Numbered from the stretch's first letter, positions 26,605-35,563 are shown. The stretch: 43,539 bases of DNA from Rhodospirillales bacterium (GCA_022822205.1 JAJECC010000115.1:1-43539); one strand, 5' to 3'. The notes: a model not told the origin generated them from the sequence alone. Numbers and translations are program-made.

Positions 26605-27282
26605 ATGGCGGGTTCAATGGATACCTCGGATCGTGTCGCCGATGAGCGGCCGGCCCTGACCGCGCCGGGCGGTGCGGACAGGCTGCTGCTGCATTCGTGC
26701 TGCGCGCCTTGCGCCGGCGATGTGATGAACGAGATCACCCGCTCGAATATCGACTACGAAATCCTGTTCTATAACCCGAACATTCATCCCGTCCGGGAGT
26801 ACGAGCTTCGCAAGGACGAAAACAAGCGTTATGCGGAAAAGCTCGGCGTCCCGTTCACCGATCTCGACTATGACACGGACAATTGGTACGCCCGGGTCGA
26901 AGGCCTGGAATGGGAGCCGGAACGGGGCGCGCGTTGCACGGTCTGTTTCGACATGCGGTTCGAACGATCCGCCCTTTATGCCGTCGAGCACGGCTACCCG
27001 GTTTTCACCAGCACACTCGGCACGTCGCGCTGGAAAGACCTCGACCAGATCAACGAGTGCGGCGTACGCGCCGCCGCCCGGCATGACGGGCTGAGCTACT
27101 GGACCCACAACTGGCGCAAGAAGGGCGGCGCCCAACGGATGGTCGAAATCTCCAAGGACGAGGAATTTTACCAGCAGGAATATTGCGGCTGCGTCTATAG
27201 CTTGCGGGACACCAATGCCCACCGCGTCTCGCGGGGCCGGCCGCGTATCAGAATCGGCGAGCAGTTCTACGGCCGCGAATAG
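26605..27282 (+). CDS. queH: Epoxyqueuosine reductase QueH
   Basis: QueH reduces epoxyqueuosine to queuosine in tRNA, the last step of queuosine synthesis; it replaces the unrelated QueG. The 225-residue protein has the family's cysteine sets: adjacent cysteines in [10 protein letters not shown] near the N-terminus, C-x2-C in CTVCFDMRF, and CGCVYS near the C-terminus, which hold an iron-sulfur cluster and a second metal. I chose ATG 26605; ATG 26617 is equally open, and neither has a strong ribosome-binding site. The stop codon lies inside a 13-base tandem duplication (27270-27295). Confidence 0.92.
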   Translation: MAGSMDTSDRVADERPALTAPGGADRLLLHSCCAPCAGDVMNEITRSNIDYEILFYNPNIHPVREYELRKDENKRYAEKLGVPFTDLDYDTDNWYARVEGLEWEPERGARCTVCFDMRFERSALYAVEHGYPVFTSTLGTSRWKDLDQINECGVRAAARHDGLSYWTHNWRKKGGAQRMVEISKDEEFYQQEYCGCVYSLRDTNAHRVSRGRPRIRIGEQFYGRE

Positions 27283-27295
27283 CGGCCGCGAATGG
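27270..27295 (+). repeat. 13-base tandem duplication across the queH stop codon
   Basis: CGGCCGCGAATAG (27270-27282) is followed directly by CGGCCGCGAATGG (27283-27295), 12 of 13 bases the same. The first unit carries the TAG stop; in the second it is TGG. Confidence 0.8.
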
Positions 27296-27310
27296 CGTCC
27301 GCCAACCCCG

Positions 27311-28105
27311 TCAACTTCCCAGTGCTTCCAGGATTTTTTTCCGGGCGTTAAGAATTTCCCGGGTGAGTTCGTCGGCGCGGCGCCGGAACCTGTGCGCCGG
27401 AACAGGGATCGAAATCGCCGCCGGAATACCGTTCGGTCTGCCGATGTCCACGCCCAGGGCGCAAATGCCTTCCGAGTGCTCTTCCCGGTCATAGGCCACC
27501 CGGGCCCGCCGAATCCCGGCCAATTCACGCGACAAATCGTCCCAGGTCCTTCCGGGGCCAACCTCCGAAGAATCCGTATCGCGGAATATTTTCTCGGCCG
27601 TCTCGTTTTCCATCGCCGCCAGCATCGCCTTGCCGTTGGCCGTCGAAATCAATGGAAACGCCGCCCCGATGGCCGACACCGCGCGCAGACGGTGCTGGGC
27701 AATGATCTGATCGATGAAATACACCCGCGTCCCCCTCAGGATGGAGAGGTCGATGGTTTCGTCGGTCCGCAGGAACAGGGTCTCCAGGAAGGGCCGCACG
27801 ATCTCGACGAAGCCGGGCTGCGCCGCGGCCCCCAGCCTCACCAGACCCGGTCCCAACTGAAATCCCGAGTGCGGCCCCGCCGGCATGACCAGGTCCTGCT
27901 GCTGCAGCTCGGCGACAATGTGCTGCACCGTGGGCCGGGCCAGGCCCACCCGCTCGGCAATTTGGCTCAGCGACAGGCCGTGGTTTTCGGCTTCCAGCGT
28001 CCGCAGGATATTGGCTGCGCGCGCGATCACCTGTATCCCCCGCCGGGCCGGTGTGGAGGAACCTTCGGTCGTTGGCTTGGCGCCAACTGCGGACCCGCCC
28101 GCCAT
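27311..28105 (-). CDS. IclR family transcriptional regulator
   Basis: A 264-residue IclR-type regulator with an N-terminal winged helix-turn-helix (residues about 22-85, LSLSQIAERVGLARPTVQHIVAEL) and a C-terminal effector-binding domain (NGKAMLAAM, REEHSEGICALGVDI). Such proteins often control catabolism of aromatic acids or small carbon sources as effector-responsive tetramers. I chose the ATG at 28105 because GGGAGG lies 5 bases upstream; the open frame to 28159 is less likely. It follows phaA but a strong terminator lies between them, so it is a separate unit. Its target is unknown. Confidence 0.92.
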   Translation of the reverse strand: MAGGSAVGAKPTTEGSSTPARRGIQVIARAANILRTLEAENHGLSLSQIAERVGLARPTVQHIVAELQQQDLVMPAGPHSGFQLGPGLVRLGAAAQPGFVEIVRPFLETLFLRTDETIDLSILRGTRVYFIDQIIAQHRLRAVSAIGAAFPLISTANGKAMLAAMENETAEKIFRDTDSSEVGPGRTWDDLSRELAGIRRARVAYDREEHSEGICALGVDIGRPNGIPAAISIPVPAHRFRRRADELTREILNARKKILEALGS

Positions 28106-28200
28106 GAATGCCTCCCGTCTCGTCTCCCGCCGGCGACCATTTTCGTATGGTATTATCAATCCGGTATATTTGCATATTATACAGATAGCGAATTCGACAC

Positions 28201-28234
28201 AAATAAAAACGGCGCCGCCTTCGGGCAGCGCCGT
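28201..28234 (-). terminator. Rho-independent terminator after phaA
   Basis: On the minus strand ACGGCGCTGCC pairs with GGCGGCGCCGT (one G-T pair) around a CGAA loop (28209-28234), followed by TTTTTATTT. It ends the phaR-MaoC-phaA transcript before the IclR gene. A second, plainer hairpin (28241-28264) lies between it and the phaA stop. Confidence 0.88.
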
Positions 28235-28273
28235 CTCTATCCGTTCCCGCCCGTAGCGGGAACCGAGAGTGTC

Positions 28274-29458
28274 CTAGTCGCGCTCGACGCACATGGCGAT
28301 GCCCATCCCCCCGCCGATGCACAGCGTCGCAAGACCCTTCTTGGCGTCCCGCCGCGCCATTTCATGGATCAGCGTCACCATGATCCGGGCGCCGGAGGCG
28401 CCGATGGGGTGCCCAAGCGCGATGGCGCCGCCGTTGACGTTCACCTTCCCGGCATCGAGTCCGAGCTCCTTGGCGACCGCGCACGCCTGCGCGGCGAACG
28501 CCTCGTTTGCTTCGATGAGGTCGACGTCGGCGGCGCTCCAGCCGGCTTTCTCGAGCGCGGCCTGGCTGGCGGGGATCGGCCCCGCCCCCATAATCGCCGG
28601 ATCAAGTCCAACCGTCGCCCAGGATGCGATCCGGGCCATCGGCGTAATCCCCCGCTTCTCCGCTTCTTCGGCGGTCATCAGCACCGTCGCCGCGGCGCCG
28701 TCATTGATGCCGGAAGCGTTGCCCGCGGTCACCGTGCCTTCCTTGTCGAAGGCGGGCCGCAGCTTGCCGAGCGTCTCGGTGGTGGTCCCCGCGCGAGGAT
28801 ATTCGTCGGTGTCGACCACCGTTTCCCCCTTACGGGTCTTGATGGTCACCGGAACGATCTCATCGGCGAACGTGCCGGCTTCGATCGCCGCCTCGGCGCG
28901 CTGCTGCGAGGTGGCCGCGAATTCGTCCTGCTGATCGCGGGTAATCTGCCATTGTTCGGCGACGTTCTCCGCGGTCACGCCCATGTGGTAGCCGTTGAAA
29001 GCATCCCACAGCCCGTCCTTGATCATGGTGTCGACGAACTCGAGACTGCCCATCTTCCGGCCGTCCCGGAGGTGGGCGGCGTGGGGGGCCTGGCTCATGC
29101 TCTCGTGACCGCCGGCCACGACGACCGAGGCGTCGCCGACGGCGATCGCCTGGGCGCCCAGTGCAATGGTCCGAAGACCGGAACCGCAAACCTGATTGAC
29201 GCCGTAAGCCGTCCTTTCCTGCGGCACGCCCGCCGCCATTGAAGCCTGACGGGCCGCATTCATGCCGGCGCCCGCCGCGAGCACCTGACCCATGACGACC
29301 TCGGAGACGTCGTCCGGAGAAACACCCGCCTTGTCGAGAGCCGCGCCGATTGCCAGCGCGCCCAACTCGTGACTGGCCATGGATGCCAAGGCGCCGTTGA
29401 ACGACCCGATGGGCGTGCGGGCGCCGCTCGCGATTACGATATCTGAAAGTTGTGCCAC
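28274..29458 (-). CDS. phaA: Acetyl-CoA C-acetyltransferase (beta-ketothiolase)
   Basis: PhaA joins two acetyl-CoA to acetoacetyl-CoA, the first step of polyhydroxybutyrate synthesis. The 394-residue biosynthetic thiolase has the acyl-binding Cys near residue 91 ([10 protein letters not shown]), the catalytic His in [14 protein letters not shown] and the second Cys in LCIGGGMG. I chose the GTG at 29458, which has AGGAGG five bases upstream and gives the family-typical [17 protein letters not shown] start; the open frame to 29497 would add unlikely residues. It is the last gene of the minus-strand phaR unit and ends in a strong terminator. Confidence 0.95.
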   Translation of the reverse strand: MAQLSDIVIASGARTPIGSFNGALASMASHELGALAIGAALDKAGVSPDDVSEVVMGQVLAAGAGMNAARQASMAAGVPQERTAYGVNQVCGSGLRTIALGAQAIAVGDASVVVAGGHESMSQAPHAAHLRDGRKMGSLEFVDTMIKDGLWDAFNGYHMGVTAENVAEQWQITRDQQDEFAATSQQRAEAAIEAGTFADEIVPVTIKTRKGETVVDTDEYPRAGTTTETLGKLRPAFDKEGTVTAGNASGINDGAAATVLMTAEEAEKRGITPMARIASWATVGLDPAIMGAGPIPASQAALEKAGWSAADVDLIEANEAFAAQACAVAKELGLDAGKVNVNGGAIALGHPIGASGARIMVTLIHEMARRDAKKGLATLCIGGGMGIAMCVERD

Positions 29459-29535
29459 TTCTTCCTCCTCATCAGCCGAGCGCCGCGGGCTCGGCATGGT
29501 GTCGCCTGGATTTTGCCGGGGCCGGCCGGTGGGAC

Positions 29536-29976
29536 CTAGCCGGCCAACTTCGGCGCCATCAATGTCGCCTCGCCATCGAGAACCACAGACTCCCCGACTT
29601 TGCAGACGGTCTTGAACTCGACGAATTTCTTCTCCGGCACCAGCTTCGACACCGTAACCTGGGTGTCGACCTGATCGCCGATCCTGACCGGGGCCTTGAA
29701 GCGCAACGATTGGTTTACATAGATCCAGCCGGGGCCCGGAAATTCGGCTCCGAATGTTGCAGAGATATAACCCGCGGTGAGGATGCCATGGCTGATCCGG
29801 TCACCGAAAATCGATGCCTTGGCATACTCCTCGTCGAGATGGATCGGATTGACGTCGCCTGATACTTCGGCAAATCCCTCGATATCCCGTTCGGTCAATA
29901 TCCGGCAATATTCGCCGGTCATGCCGACCGCAAGATCGTCAAACCCAAAGCTCTTCCTGGATACGATTTTGTCCAC
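29536..29976 (-). CDS. MaoC family (R)-specific enoyl-CoA hydratase, PhaJ-like
   Basis: A 146-residue single hot-dog domain with the hydratase-2 motif ([14 protein letters not shown], Asp and His catalytic; around residue 40). PhaJ-type enzymes turn enoyl-CoA from fatty-acid oxidation into (R)-3-hydroxyacyl-CoA for the polymer synthase. Its position between phaR and phaA supports that role, though other MaoC dehydratases look alike. It starts with GTG at 29976; an AGGAG about 12 bases upstream is rather distant. Confidence 0.85.
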   Translation of the reverse strand: MDKIVSRKSFGFDDLAVGMTGEYCRILTERDIEGFAEVSGDVNPIHLDEEYAKASIFGDRISHGILTAGYISATFGAEFPGPGWIYVNQSLRFKAPVRIGDQVDTQVTVSKLVPEKKFVEFKTVCKVGESVVLDGEATLMAPKLAG

Positions 29977-30014
29977 TTGGGGGGCTAGCTCCTAAAATTC
30001 ACAGGGACGGGGGT

Positions 30015-30635
30015 TCAGCCTCCGCTGGAGAGGTCGTCCAGCCGTTGTTGGATTTCGGCCAATTGTGATTGGAGACGGTTGATTTCCGACTGCCGGTCCT
30101 CATCTTCGGACGCAGGCGGCTCTTTTCCATTGCTCGAGGAATGCTGGCCGTTGCCGTTCGCCGCGGACCCGCTGTTGGAATTCGAGAACATGGCCATGGA
30201 TTGCTGGAGAATTTCCAGGTTCCGGCGGCCGATTTCATTGAACTGCTGCATTGCGCCGGCGCCGCCGAACATCTCCTGCATCTGCTGCATGATGTGCTGC
30301 TGATTGTTGGAGAAGTTATCCATGCTCTGTTCGAGATACGTGGACAGGTATTGACCGACACCATCATTGTAGAAGCTCAGCAGCTGCCGGAGGTAATTGA
30401 GAGGCAGAAGGTTATGCCCCTTGCTCTCTTCCTCGGCGATGATCTGAGCCAATATGGAGGTGGTTATGTCGGTGCCCGACCTGGCGTCTTTCACCGCGAA
30501 GTTGGTGCCGTCGTTAACCATCGCATGGAGATCGTCCAGAGTGACGAACTCCGCGACGGCCGTATTGTAGAGGCGCCGATTGGCGTATTTCTTGATAATG
30601 ACGACGTCGTCCGGATTCTTCTGCCCTTTGGCCAT
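30015..30635 (-). CDS. phaR: Polyhydroxyalkanoate synthesis repressor PhaR
   Basis: PhaR senses PHB granules: it represses the phasin gene (and its own) until it is pulled onto nascent polymer. The 206-residue protein has the N-terminal PHB accumulation DNA-binding domain (VVIIKKYANRRLYNTAVAEFVTL-type, residues about 11-70), a PHB-binding region around 70-110, a Gln/Met/Asn-rich middle and an acidic tail ending in a short coiled coil (INRLQSQLAEIQQRLDDL). It starts with ATG at 30635, divergent from phaP across a set of palindromes that are its likely operators. MaoC and phaA follow in the same direction. Confidence 0.95.
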   Translation of the reverse strand: MAKGQKNPDDVVIIKKYANRRLYNTAVAEFVTLDDLHAMVNDGTNFAVKDARSGTDITTSILAQIIAEEESKGHNLLPLNYLRQLLSFYNDGVGQYLSTYLEQSMDNFSNNQQHIMQQMQEMFGGAGAMQQFNEIGRRNLEILQQSMAMFSNSNSGSAANGNGQHSSSNGKEPPASEDEDRQSEINRLQSQLAEIQQRLDDLSSGG

Positions 30636-30721
30636 GCATCCGTCCTCGTAAATGGACCACCGGCAAACCCCATAGCCGGCATCTTGTCTTCAGTCTGACA
30701 CATAAGACCGGTATTTTGTAG

Positions 30722-30825
30722 TGCAAAATATTTTGCAACGCAAAAAATTCGTTGACACGAGGAATCATGGGGATTATATGTCTTTTTGCAACGCAAAATT
30801 TCGTCGCGCAAAAAATAAATTTTGC
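30722..30825. promoter_or_regulatory. Operator array between phaR and phaP, probably bound by PhaR
   Basis: The 217-base divergent gap holds a dense set of related palindromes: TGCAAAATATTTTGCA (30722-30737, perfect), TTTTGCAACGCAAAA (30731-30745), the same 15 bases again at 30784-30798, and GCAAAA-N6-TTTTGC (30808-30825). The half-site is GCAAAA throughout. PhaR proteins are known to bind GC-N-type dyads upstream of phasin genes; that these are PhaR sites is inference from position. Confidence 0.75.
30752..30780 (+). promoter_or_regulatory. Predicted sigma-70-type promoter of phaP
   Basis: A consensus -35 TTGACA (30752-30757), a 17-base spacer and a -10-like TATATG (30775-30780). The upstream palindrome ends 6 bases before the -35, and the downstream one starts 3 bases after the -10, so a bound repressor would cover the start site. 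A weaker minus-strand promoter for phaR (TTGCAC at 30721-30726, TATGTG at 30699-30704) may overlap the first palindrome. Confidence 0.65.
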
Positions 30826-30852
30826 CTGACCTTTAGATGTAAGGAGCCAGTT

Positions 30853-31392
30853 ATGACCACCAAAGCGAAAGCAAGCACCGCGAAACCCGCCGCCGAGGCC
30901 GCCGCCGAGACCATCGAGACCATCAGCTCGGTCGGCCAGGAGACCCTGAAGAACGTGATGAACATCGGCGCCGATGCCGCCGCCGAGGGCTACAAGAACG
31001 CCAGCGCCTACGGCAAGGAGCAGATGGACGTCGCCAAGGTCTCCTACGACAAGCTGATGTCCTACGGCAAGGACAACATCGAGGCCGTCGAAGCGGCTTC
31101 CTCCGTTGCCGTTGCCGGCGCCGAGGCCTACTACGCCTCCATGGTCGACTACACCAAAAAGGCGGCCGCCGAGAACATGGACCTGCTGCAGAAGACCTTT
31201 GCGGTCAAAAACCCGCAGGAACTGATGGATCTGCAGGTCGAGGCCGTCAACACGTCGGTCAACCGCGTGATCGCCCAGACCACCAAGCTCAACAAGATCG
31301 CCGCCGACACCGCGGTCAAGAGCTTCGAGCCGATCAAGGGCCGTTTCGACGGGGCCGTCGAGAGCTTCGTAAAGCCCTTCGTCTCCGCGTAA
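30853..31392 (+). CDS. phaP: Phasin (PHB granule-coating protein)
   Basis: A 179-residue phasin of the Phasin_2 type: mostly amphipathic helix, Ala- and Lys-rich, with no membrane segment, and the typical AVKNPQELMDLQVEAVNTS stretch (around residue 115). Phasins coat PHB granules and set their size and number. The start at 30853 has AAGGAG six bases upstream. The gene has its own strong promoter and a terminator, and codon use is strongly biased, all consistent with very high expression. It is controlled through the palindromes upstream. Confidence 0.93.
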   Translation: MTTKAKASTAKPAAEAAAETIETISSVGQETLKNVMNIGADAAAEGYKNASAYGKEQMDVAKVSYDKLMSYGKDNIEAVEAASSVAVAGAEAYYASMVDYTKKAAAENMDLLQKTFAVKNPQELMDLQVEAVNTSVNRVIAQTTKLNKIAADTAVKSFEPIKGRFDGAVESFVKPFVSA

Positions 31393-31412
31393 GCGACCGA
31401 GTACGCTTCCCG

Positions 31413-31452
31413 AGAAGAGCGTGATTCCCGCCCGGTATCACGCTCTTCTTTT
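31413..31452 (+). terminator. Rho-independent terminator after phaP
   Basis: AGAAGAGCGTGAT (31413-31425) pairs perfectly with ATCACGCTCTTCT (31437-31449) across an 11-base loop, followed by TTT. It separates phaP from phaB. Confidence 0.88.
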
Positions 31453-31597
31453 ATGCGCTCGACGCCGGAGCGCGAACCGCGTGGCACGGATTTTCGATTA
31501 TGTGCTGGAATGTTAAAGTAAACTCACCGCCTCGGAGACCCTATGTCCGGCGCGAAACCGACGGCGCTCCGTGGGCGTTTAGCAGGGGAGAGAGAAT

Positions 31598-32320
31598 ATG
31601 AGCCGAGTAGCGATAGTAACGGGCGGCACCCGCGGCATCGGGGCCGCCGTCAGCATTGCCCTCAAGGACGCCGGATACACCGTGGCGGCCAACTATGGCG
31701 GCAACGAGGAACGGGCCAGGAAATTTACCGAAGAGACCGGTATTCCGGCGTACAAGTTCGATGTCTCGAATTACGATGCGTGCGTTGCGGGCGTTGCGAA
31801 AATTACCGAGGAACTGGGACCGGTGGAGGTCCTGGTGAACAACGCCGGCATTACCCGGGACGGCACCATGCACAGGATGGATGCCGGGAACTGGCAGGCG
31901 GTTATCGATACCAACCTGGGCTCCTGCTTCAACATGAGCCGCTCGGTCATCGAAGGAATGCGCGAACGCAAGTTCGGCCGGATCGTCAATATCGGATCGA
32001 TCAACGGTCAGGCCGGTCAATACGGCCAGGTGAACTATGCCGCGGCCAAGTCCGGCATTCACGGTTTCACCAAGGCGCTGGCGCAGGAAGGCGCCGCGCA
32101 GGGCATCACCGTCAACGCCGTCGCCCCCGGCTATATCGATACGGACATGGTCGCCGCCGTGCCGGAGCAGGTTCTCGAGAAGATCATCGCCAGAATCCCG
32201 GTCGGCCGCCTGGGCAAGGCGGAGGAAATCGCCCGCACCGTCCTTTTCCTCGTTGCCGACGAGGCTGGTTTCGTCACCGGTTCAACCTTGTCGGTCAACG
32301 GCGGACAGCATATGTACTGA
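31598..32320 (+). CDS. phaB: Acetoacetyl-CoA reductase
   Basis: PhaB reduces acetoacetyl-CoA to (R)-3-hydroxybutyryl-CoA with NADPH. The 240-residue short-chain dehydrogenase has the cofactor motif TGGTRGIG (residue 8), NNAG, the catalytic Ser (SINGQAG region) with Y-x3-K (YAAAKSG) and the PhaB-type GITRD-x-TMHRM segment after NNA. It starts with ATG at 31598 behind AGGGGAGAG. It is 33 bases before phaC, so phaB-phaC-DUF6489 is one unit, apart from phaP. Confidence 0.96.
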   Translation: MSRVAIVTGGTRGIGAAVSIALKDAGYTVAANYGGNEERARKFTEETGIPAYKFDVSNYDACVAGVAKITEELGPVEVLVNNAGITRDGTMHRMDAGNWQAVIDTNLGSCFNMSRSVIEGMRERKFGRIVNIGSINGQAGQYGQVNYAAAKSGIHGFTKALAQEGAAQGITVNAVAPGYIDTDMVAAVPEQVLEKIIARIPVGRLGKAEEIARTVLFLVADEAGFVTGSTLSVNGGQHMY

Positions 32321-32353
32321 TCCCGACACGTTGGACCCGGAGAACGGCTCCCG

Positions 32354-34195
32354 ATGAGCACCAAAACCAACAAAAACGAGAAGGGCGAGACCGGCCTGCC
32401 CGACCTGACCGAAAGCATGACGCAGCTGGCGGCGGGATACGGACAGGTGATGAACGCCTGGATGGAGGCGTGGTCTCCGGATTCGGCCAGCGGCGGCGCA
32501 ACATCAAAAGAGAGCGGCGCGGCCGGCGACGGCAAGACCGACCGGGATACGGCGCCCGCGGCCAGTCCGCTGGCCAACGCCAAGCTGGACCCGGCCAAGG
32601 TCATGGATGCACAGATGGAGCTTTGGCGCGGTTATCAGTCGCTGTGGCTCAACACGACCCAGCGCTTGTTCAACCAGGAGGCGGACGCCGAGCCCGTCGT
32701 CGATCCGGAACCCGGTGACAGCCGGTTCAAGGACCCGGCCTGGGAAGAGCACCCCATCTTCGACTATTTCAAGCAGTCCTACCTCTTGAACGCCAACTGG
32801 CTCAAGCGGCTGGTGGGCGAAATGGACGGCCTGGAACCGGAAGACATGGCGAAGATGGAGTTTTACAGCCGTCAGATCATCGATGCGCTGAGCCCCAGCA
32901 ACTTCGCCCTCACCAACCCGGTCGTCGTGCGGGAGACCGCCGAGAGCAACGGCGAGAACCTCGTCAACGGCTTCAAGAATCTGATCGAGGACTTCAGCAA
33001 CAGCGACGGCACGCCAAGCATCAAACAGGCCGACATGGATGCATTCGAAGTCGGCAAAAACGTCGCGGTCTCGGAAGGCGGCGTGGTCTTCCAGAACGAG
33101 TTCTTCCAACTGGTTCAGTACAATCCGACCACCGAAAAAGCATACGCCAAGCCGCTCCTCATCGTGCCGCCGTGGATCAACAAGTTCTACATCCTCGACC
33201 TCCGGCCCGATAATTCCTTCATCCGCTGGGCAACGGACCGGGGATATTCGGTCTTTGTCATGTCATGGATCAATCCCGACGAGACCATGGCCGACAAGAG
33301 CTTCGACGATTATATCCGGGACGGGATTTTTGCCGCCTTGGACGCGGTTGAACAGGCCACCGGCGAACGCCAGGTGACCGCGATAGGCTACTGCATCGGC
33401 GGGACCCTGCTGGCCGCCACGCTGGCCTACATGGCGGCGCAGGGCGACGACCGCATTACCGCCGCCACGTTTTTCGCCGCCCAGGTCGATTTCGAAGAGG
33501 CGGGTGAACTCAAGCTGTTCACCGACAAGGCACAGGTGGATGCCTTGGAGAAGCAGGTGGCCGGCAAGGGCTACCTGGACGGCGCGTCCATGGCGTCGAC
33601 CTTCAACATGCTGCGGGCCAACGACCTCATCTGGTACTTCGTGGTCAACAACTACCTGCTGGGCAAGGCGCCGCCGGCATTCGATCTCTTGTTCTGGAAC
33701 GCCGATTCGACCCGCTTTCCGGCGGCCTTGCTGATGGACTACCTGCGCGACATGTATCAGGACAACAAGCTCGCGGCGAAGAACCGGTTCAAGGTATTGG
33801 GAGAACCCGTCGATCTCTCCGACATCAAGATCCCGGTCTACCTGCAAGCCTCCAAGGAAGACCATATCGCCCCGGCAATGTCCGTCTTCAAGGCAGCCGG
33901 TATCTACGGCGGGCCTGTTCGTTTCGTGCTGGCCGGCTCCGGGCACATTGCCGGCGTCATCAATCCGCCGGAGAAGCAGAAGTATCAGTACTGGACCAAC
34001 ACGAAACGCAAATCGTACGGCACGTTCGACGAATGGTACGGCGAGGCGGTCGAAACGCCGGGTTCCTGGTGGCCCGACTGGGACAAGTGGCTTTCCGGGA
34101 AATCCGGCAACAAGGTTGCCGCCCGCGAGCCCGGTGCGGGCAAACTGAAGATCATCGAGCCTGCGCCCGGCAGCTACGTCAAGGTCAAGTCCTAA
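32354..34195 (+). CDS. phaC: Class I poly(3-hydroxyalkanoate) synthase
   Basis: PhaC polymerises (R)-3-hydroxybutyryl-CoA on the growing granule. The 613-residue length and alpha/beta-hydrolase core fit class I synthase, which needs no PhaE or PhaR subunit. The triad is C347 in the lipase-like box GYCIGG, D503 in SKEDHIAP and H531 in GSGHIAGV. The N-terminal part (residues 1-110), with a Ser/Gly/Lys-rich stretch, is variable in the family. It starts with ATG at 32354, with GGAGAACGG upstream, and is followed 22 bases later by a DUF6489 gene. Confidence 0.97.
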   Translation: MSTKTNKNEKGETGLPDLTESMTQLAAGYGQVMNAWMEAWSPDSASGGATSKESGAAGDGKTDRDTAPAASPLANAKLDPAKVMDAQMELWRGYQSLWLNTTQRLFNQEADAEPVVDPEPGDSRFKDPAWEEHPIFDYFKQSYLLNANWLKRLVGEMDGLEPEDMAKMEFYSRQIIDALSPSNFALTNPVVVRETAESNGENLVNGFKNLIEDFSNSDGTPSIKQADMDAFEVGKNVAVSEGGVVFQNEFFQLVQYNPTTEKAYAKPLLIVPPWINKFYILDLRPDNSFIRWATDRGYSVFVMSWINPDETMADKSFDDYIRDGIFAALDAVEQATGERQVTAIGYCIGGTLLAATLAYMAAQGDDRITAATFFAAQVDFEEAGELKLFTDKAQVDALEKQVAGKGYLDGASMASTFNMLRANDLIWYFVVNNYLLGKAPPAFDLLFWNADSTRFPAALLMDYLRDMYQDNKLAAKNRFKVLGEPVDLSDIKIPVYLQASKEDHIAPAMSVFKAAGIYGGPVRFVLAGSGHIAGVINPPEKQKYQYWTNTKRKSYGTFDEWYGEAVETPGSWWPDWDKWLSGKSGNKVAAREPGAGKLKIIEPAPGSYVKVKS

Positions 34196-34217
34196 GGGGC
34201 ATGGGAGGCCATCGAAG

Positions 34218-34469
34218 ATGAAGTTCTCTATCGACATCGATTGCACGCCCGAGGAGGCACGCGCTTTTTTCGGGCTTCCGCCGGTCGAACAGATGAATGC
34301 GGCGATCATGAAGCAGGTCGAGGAGCGGATGATGGATTATCTGGGCTCGGCGGACCCTGAAGCCATCGCCAGGAATTGGCTGCCAAGTGGGCTGGATGCG
34401 GTCGAGCAGATGCAGAAGGCCTTTCTGGCGCAATTCACCGCGGCCGGCGCGGACAAGAAGAGCGACTAA
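34218..34469 (+). CDS. DUF6489 family small protein
   Basis: An 83-residue protein starting MKFSIDIDCTPEEARAFFGL, which matches the small DUF6489 proteins often found after PHA genes in alphaproteobacteria. A helical body (EQMNAAIMKQVEERMMDYL) ends in a segment that resembles part of a phasin (DAVEQMQKAFLAQF). A role in granules is inference from position. It starts with ATG at 34218 behind GGGAGG, and is the last gene of the phaB unit. Confidence 0.82.
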   Translation: MKFSIDIDCTPEEARAFFGLPPVEQMNAAIMKQVEERMMDYLGSADPEAIARNWLPSGLDAVEQMQKAFLAQFTAAGADKKSD

Positions 34470-34647
34470 TCCATGTTCACCGTTCCGTTAACATCCGTTC
34501 ATACGCCATCAATACCGCATTCACCCGCTCCCGGCAGCGGCCTGCTATATTGCCCGGCATAGGAGGTCGAATTTCCCGGCCCGACCATCGAAACGAATTC
34601 ATTTGATGCATTTCAGCTAACACGAATTCCCCCCCAATGAACTTTCC

Positions 34648-34685
34648 ACCGGAATTTCGGATACCGAAATTCCGGTTCTTTTTTT
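34648..34685 (+). terminator. Rho-independent terminator of the phaB-phaC unit
   Basis: ACCGGAATTTCGG (34648-34660) pairs perfectly with CCGAAATTCCGGT (34664-34676) around a 3-base loop, followed by TCTTTTTTT. It lies 178 bases after the DUF6489 stop; no gene is visible between. Confidence 0.92.
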
Positions 34686-34712
34686 GGCATTGGGGAGAAC
34701 GGGCGAGCCCGG

Positions 34713-35429
34713 CTAACCGATCAATTCCCTAAGGGCGCCGACACGATCGACGATCTCCCGGCGGACCGGGTCTTGCAGCGAACCGTCATTGCCGGCTCCC
34801 TCACACACCGTCTCCAACGCGGCCGCCGCTTCACCCAATTCCGCAAACCCGAACGTCGCGGCATTCCCCGCGAGCTTATGGGCGGCCCGCAAAATGTGCT
34901 CCACCGTCTCACCGTCGCGTCCGGAAGCCGAGGCAAGCGCGTCGCGATGGCCTTCCATTTCCTTCAGACGTTCATCCAGCCGCCCCGCATAGGCCTTGCG
35001 GAGCGTCTCGAACTTCTCGGCGAATTTTGCGTCCGAATCACTCATGGCCTGCCGCCAGATTTCACGAAGTTGGCCGGAAATGGCCATGGGATCGAACGGT
35101 TTGGCGATGACGCCGGCGGCGCCCATATCGAGGAACCGCTGCAACTCCGACGGCATCGCTTTGGCCGTCACAAACACCACCGGGATATTCCTCAGCCCGT
35201 CGATCTCCTTCATCGCCTCGAATGTCGCCGGACCATCCAGTCCGGGCATCATCACATCGAGGAGGATCAGCTGAGGCCCGAATTGCGGGCCCTTTTCGAG
35301 CGCTTCCCGCCCGGACGCGCATCCTTCGACCGTAAAGCCGCCGACCGTCTCGAGCGCCAGCCGTGCGACCTGCCGGATATCGTCTTCATCGTCCACGTGC
35401 AGGATACGGTTTAGTTCGCTGTCCGCCAC
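34713..35429 (-). CDS. Response regulator with receiver and HPt domains
   Basis: A 238-residue protein with an N-terminal receiver domain (phosphoacceptor D58 in LILLDVMMPG, acidic pair D13/D14, Thr and Lys in VTAKAM and AKPF) and a C-terminal histidine phosphotransfer domain (HILRAAHKLAGNAATFG, around residue 185). It can therefore receive phosphate on Asp and possibly hand it on through His. No kinase is nearby. It starts with GTG at 35429 and is divergent from the OmpR-type regulator, converging on the phaC terminator. Confidence 0.9.
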   Translation of the reverse strand: MADSELNRILHVDDEDDIRQVARLALETVGGFTVEGCASGREALEKGPQFGPQLILLDVMMPGLDGPATFEAMKEIDGLRNIPVVFVTAKAMPSELQRFLDMGAAGVIAKPFDPMAISGQLREIWRQAMSDSDAKFAEKFETLRKAYAGRLDERLKEMEGHRDALASASGRDGETVEHILRAAHKLAGNAATFGFAELGEAAAALETVCEGAGNDGSLQDPVRREIVDRVGALRELIG

Positions 35430-35563
35430 GTTCCCTACCCTCGGCTTGCCTCAACGGTTTGGCGCCCGGCTGCCGCACCCGGCGCGCCGAGCCGGCCAGC
35501 GCCTTGATCTTCGTCGCCGCGGTCCGCCAGGGGAAGACAAAAGAAGAAGGCGCCATTATGCCC

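Noticed and set aside
34554..34620. Small gene after AGGAGGT at about 34560
   Set aside because: No start codon follows at a proper distance; the next ATG (34605) opens only four codons.
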